This document shows positions 63,970 through 64,000 of a DNA stretch of 64,000 nucleotides, one piece after another; position 1 is the stretch's first letter, and the number at the start of each line of letters is the position of its first letter. Below the pieces are notes generated by a model, which was not told the origin of the DNA, made no database searches, and saw nothing but the letters and a program-made list of their open reading frames with translations. The position numbers and the translations under genes are program-made. Source of the DNA: Gammaproteobacteria bacterium (GTDB lineage: Bacteria > Pseudomonadota > Gammaproteobacteria > Acidiferrobacterales > Sulfurifustaceae). The stretch lies in contig JACQFZ010000049.1 in NCBI GenBank assembly GCA_016199745.1, positions 1 to 64,000 on the forward strand, in the 5' to 3' direction.

Positions 63970-64000
63970 GTTTTGACTCCGACTCGTCGTACGCTTTCCG

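Noticed and set aside
63973-64000. Possible start of folC after accD (TTG, reading MTPTRRTLS)
   Set aside because: folC is expected here by gene order, but nine codons from a TTG without a Shine-Dalgarno are too little to call.

Overview
The window is a chromosomal segment of a Gram-negative proteobacterium, most likely a gammaproteobacterium outside the enterics. GC content is fairly high and genes are densely packed, often with 1-8 bp overlaps. The support is gene order: hisF-hisI-hisE followed by tatABC; petABC followed by sspA-sspB; rsmI divergent from lpoA-yraN-SIS protein; rnpB upstream of mraZ and a complete division/cell-wall (dcw) cluster ending in lpxC; secA-argJ; pilB-pilC-pilD-coaE; parE/parC; truA-trpF-trpB-trpA-accD. 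LpxC, the heptose genes and LpoA show an outer membrane. The DNPR motif of MurE indicates meso-diaminopimelate peptidoglycan. The genus cannot be named from the sequence alone.

Layout. 1-36: start of a leftward gene that looks like an IS110-type transposase, cut by the window edge. 171-3681: a TRAP transporter (dctQM leftward, dctP rightward) bracketed by two near-identical 123-bp inverted repeats. 3996-7454: single-chain pyruvate carboxylase. 7619-10859: the end of histidine synthesis, then the Tat translocase. 11114-13772: cytochrome bc1 complex. 13838-15845: sspA, sspB, a macro-domain protein and a DUF2784 membrane protein. 15842-19258 (leftward): heptose-phosphate adenylyltransferase, SIS-domain isomerase, YraN, LpoA; rsmI diverges. 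20208-20560: RNase P RNA. 20885-39720: mraZ promoter with five 10-bp-spaced MraZ-type boxes, then mraZ to lpxC. 39860-45830: M23 peptidase, secA, argJ, a Nudix/ThiE-like fusion. 45827-50309 (leftward): pilB, pilC, pilD, coaE. 50593-53187: a rubrerythrin / HdrD-GlpC-like Fe-S protein / DUF3501 cassette with a PerR/Fur-like operator. 53441-58718: CNP1-like protein, parE, SRPBCC protein, parC. 58788-63969: DUF599, truA, trpFBA, accD.

Functional links. The TRAP binding protein resembles alpha-keto-acid binders and sits beside pyruvate carboxylase, which suggests keto-acid uptake coupled to oxaloacetate formation. TatABC is next to petA, whose Rieske product carries a twin-arginine signal, as does DctP. 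MraZ probably represses its own cluster through boxes just downstream of the promoter. The rubrerythrin cassette is the least understood system here: a rubrerythrin with no rubredoxin domain sits next to a multi-[4Fe-4S] protein that could feed it electrons, plus a conserved protein of unknown function, under a likely peroxide-responsive switch.

The window also holds several short GC-rich palindromic repeats. One family has three copies whose hairpin arms differ in sequence but stay complementary. Related palindromes form the ends of several coding sequences (dctM, murB, trpA). No tRNA, 5S/16S/23S rRNA or CRISPR array was seen.
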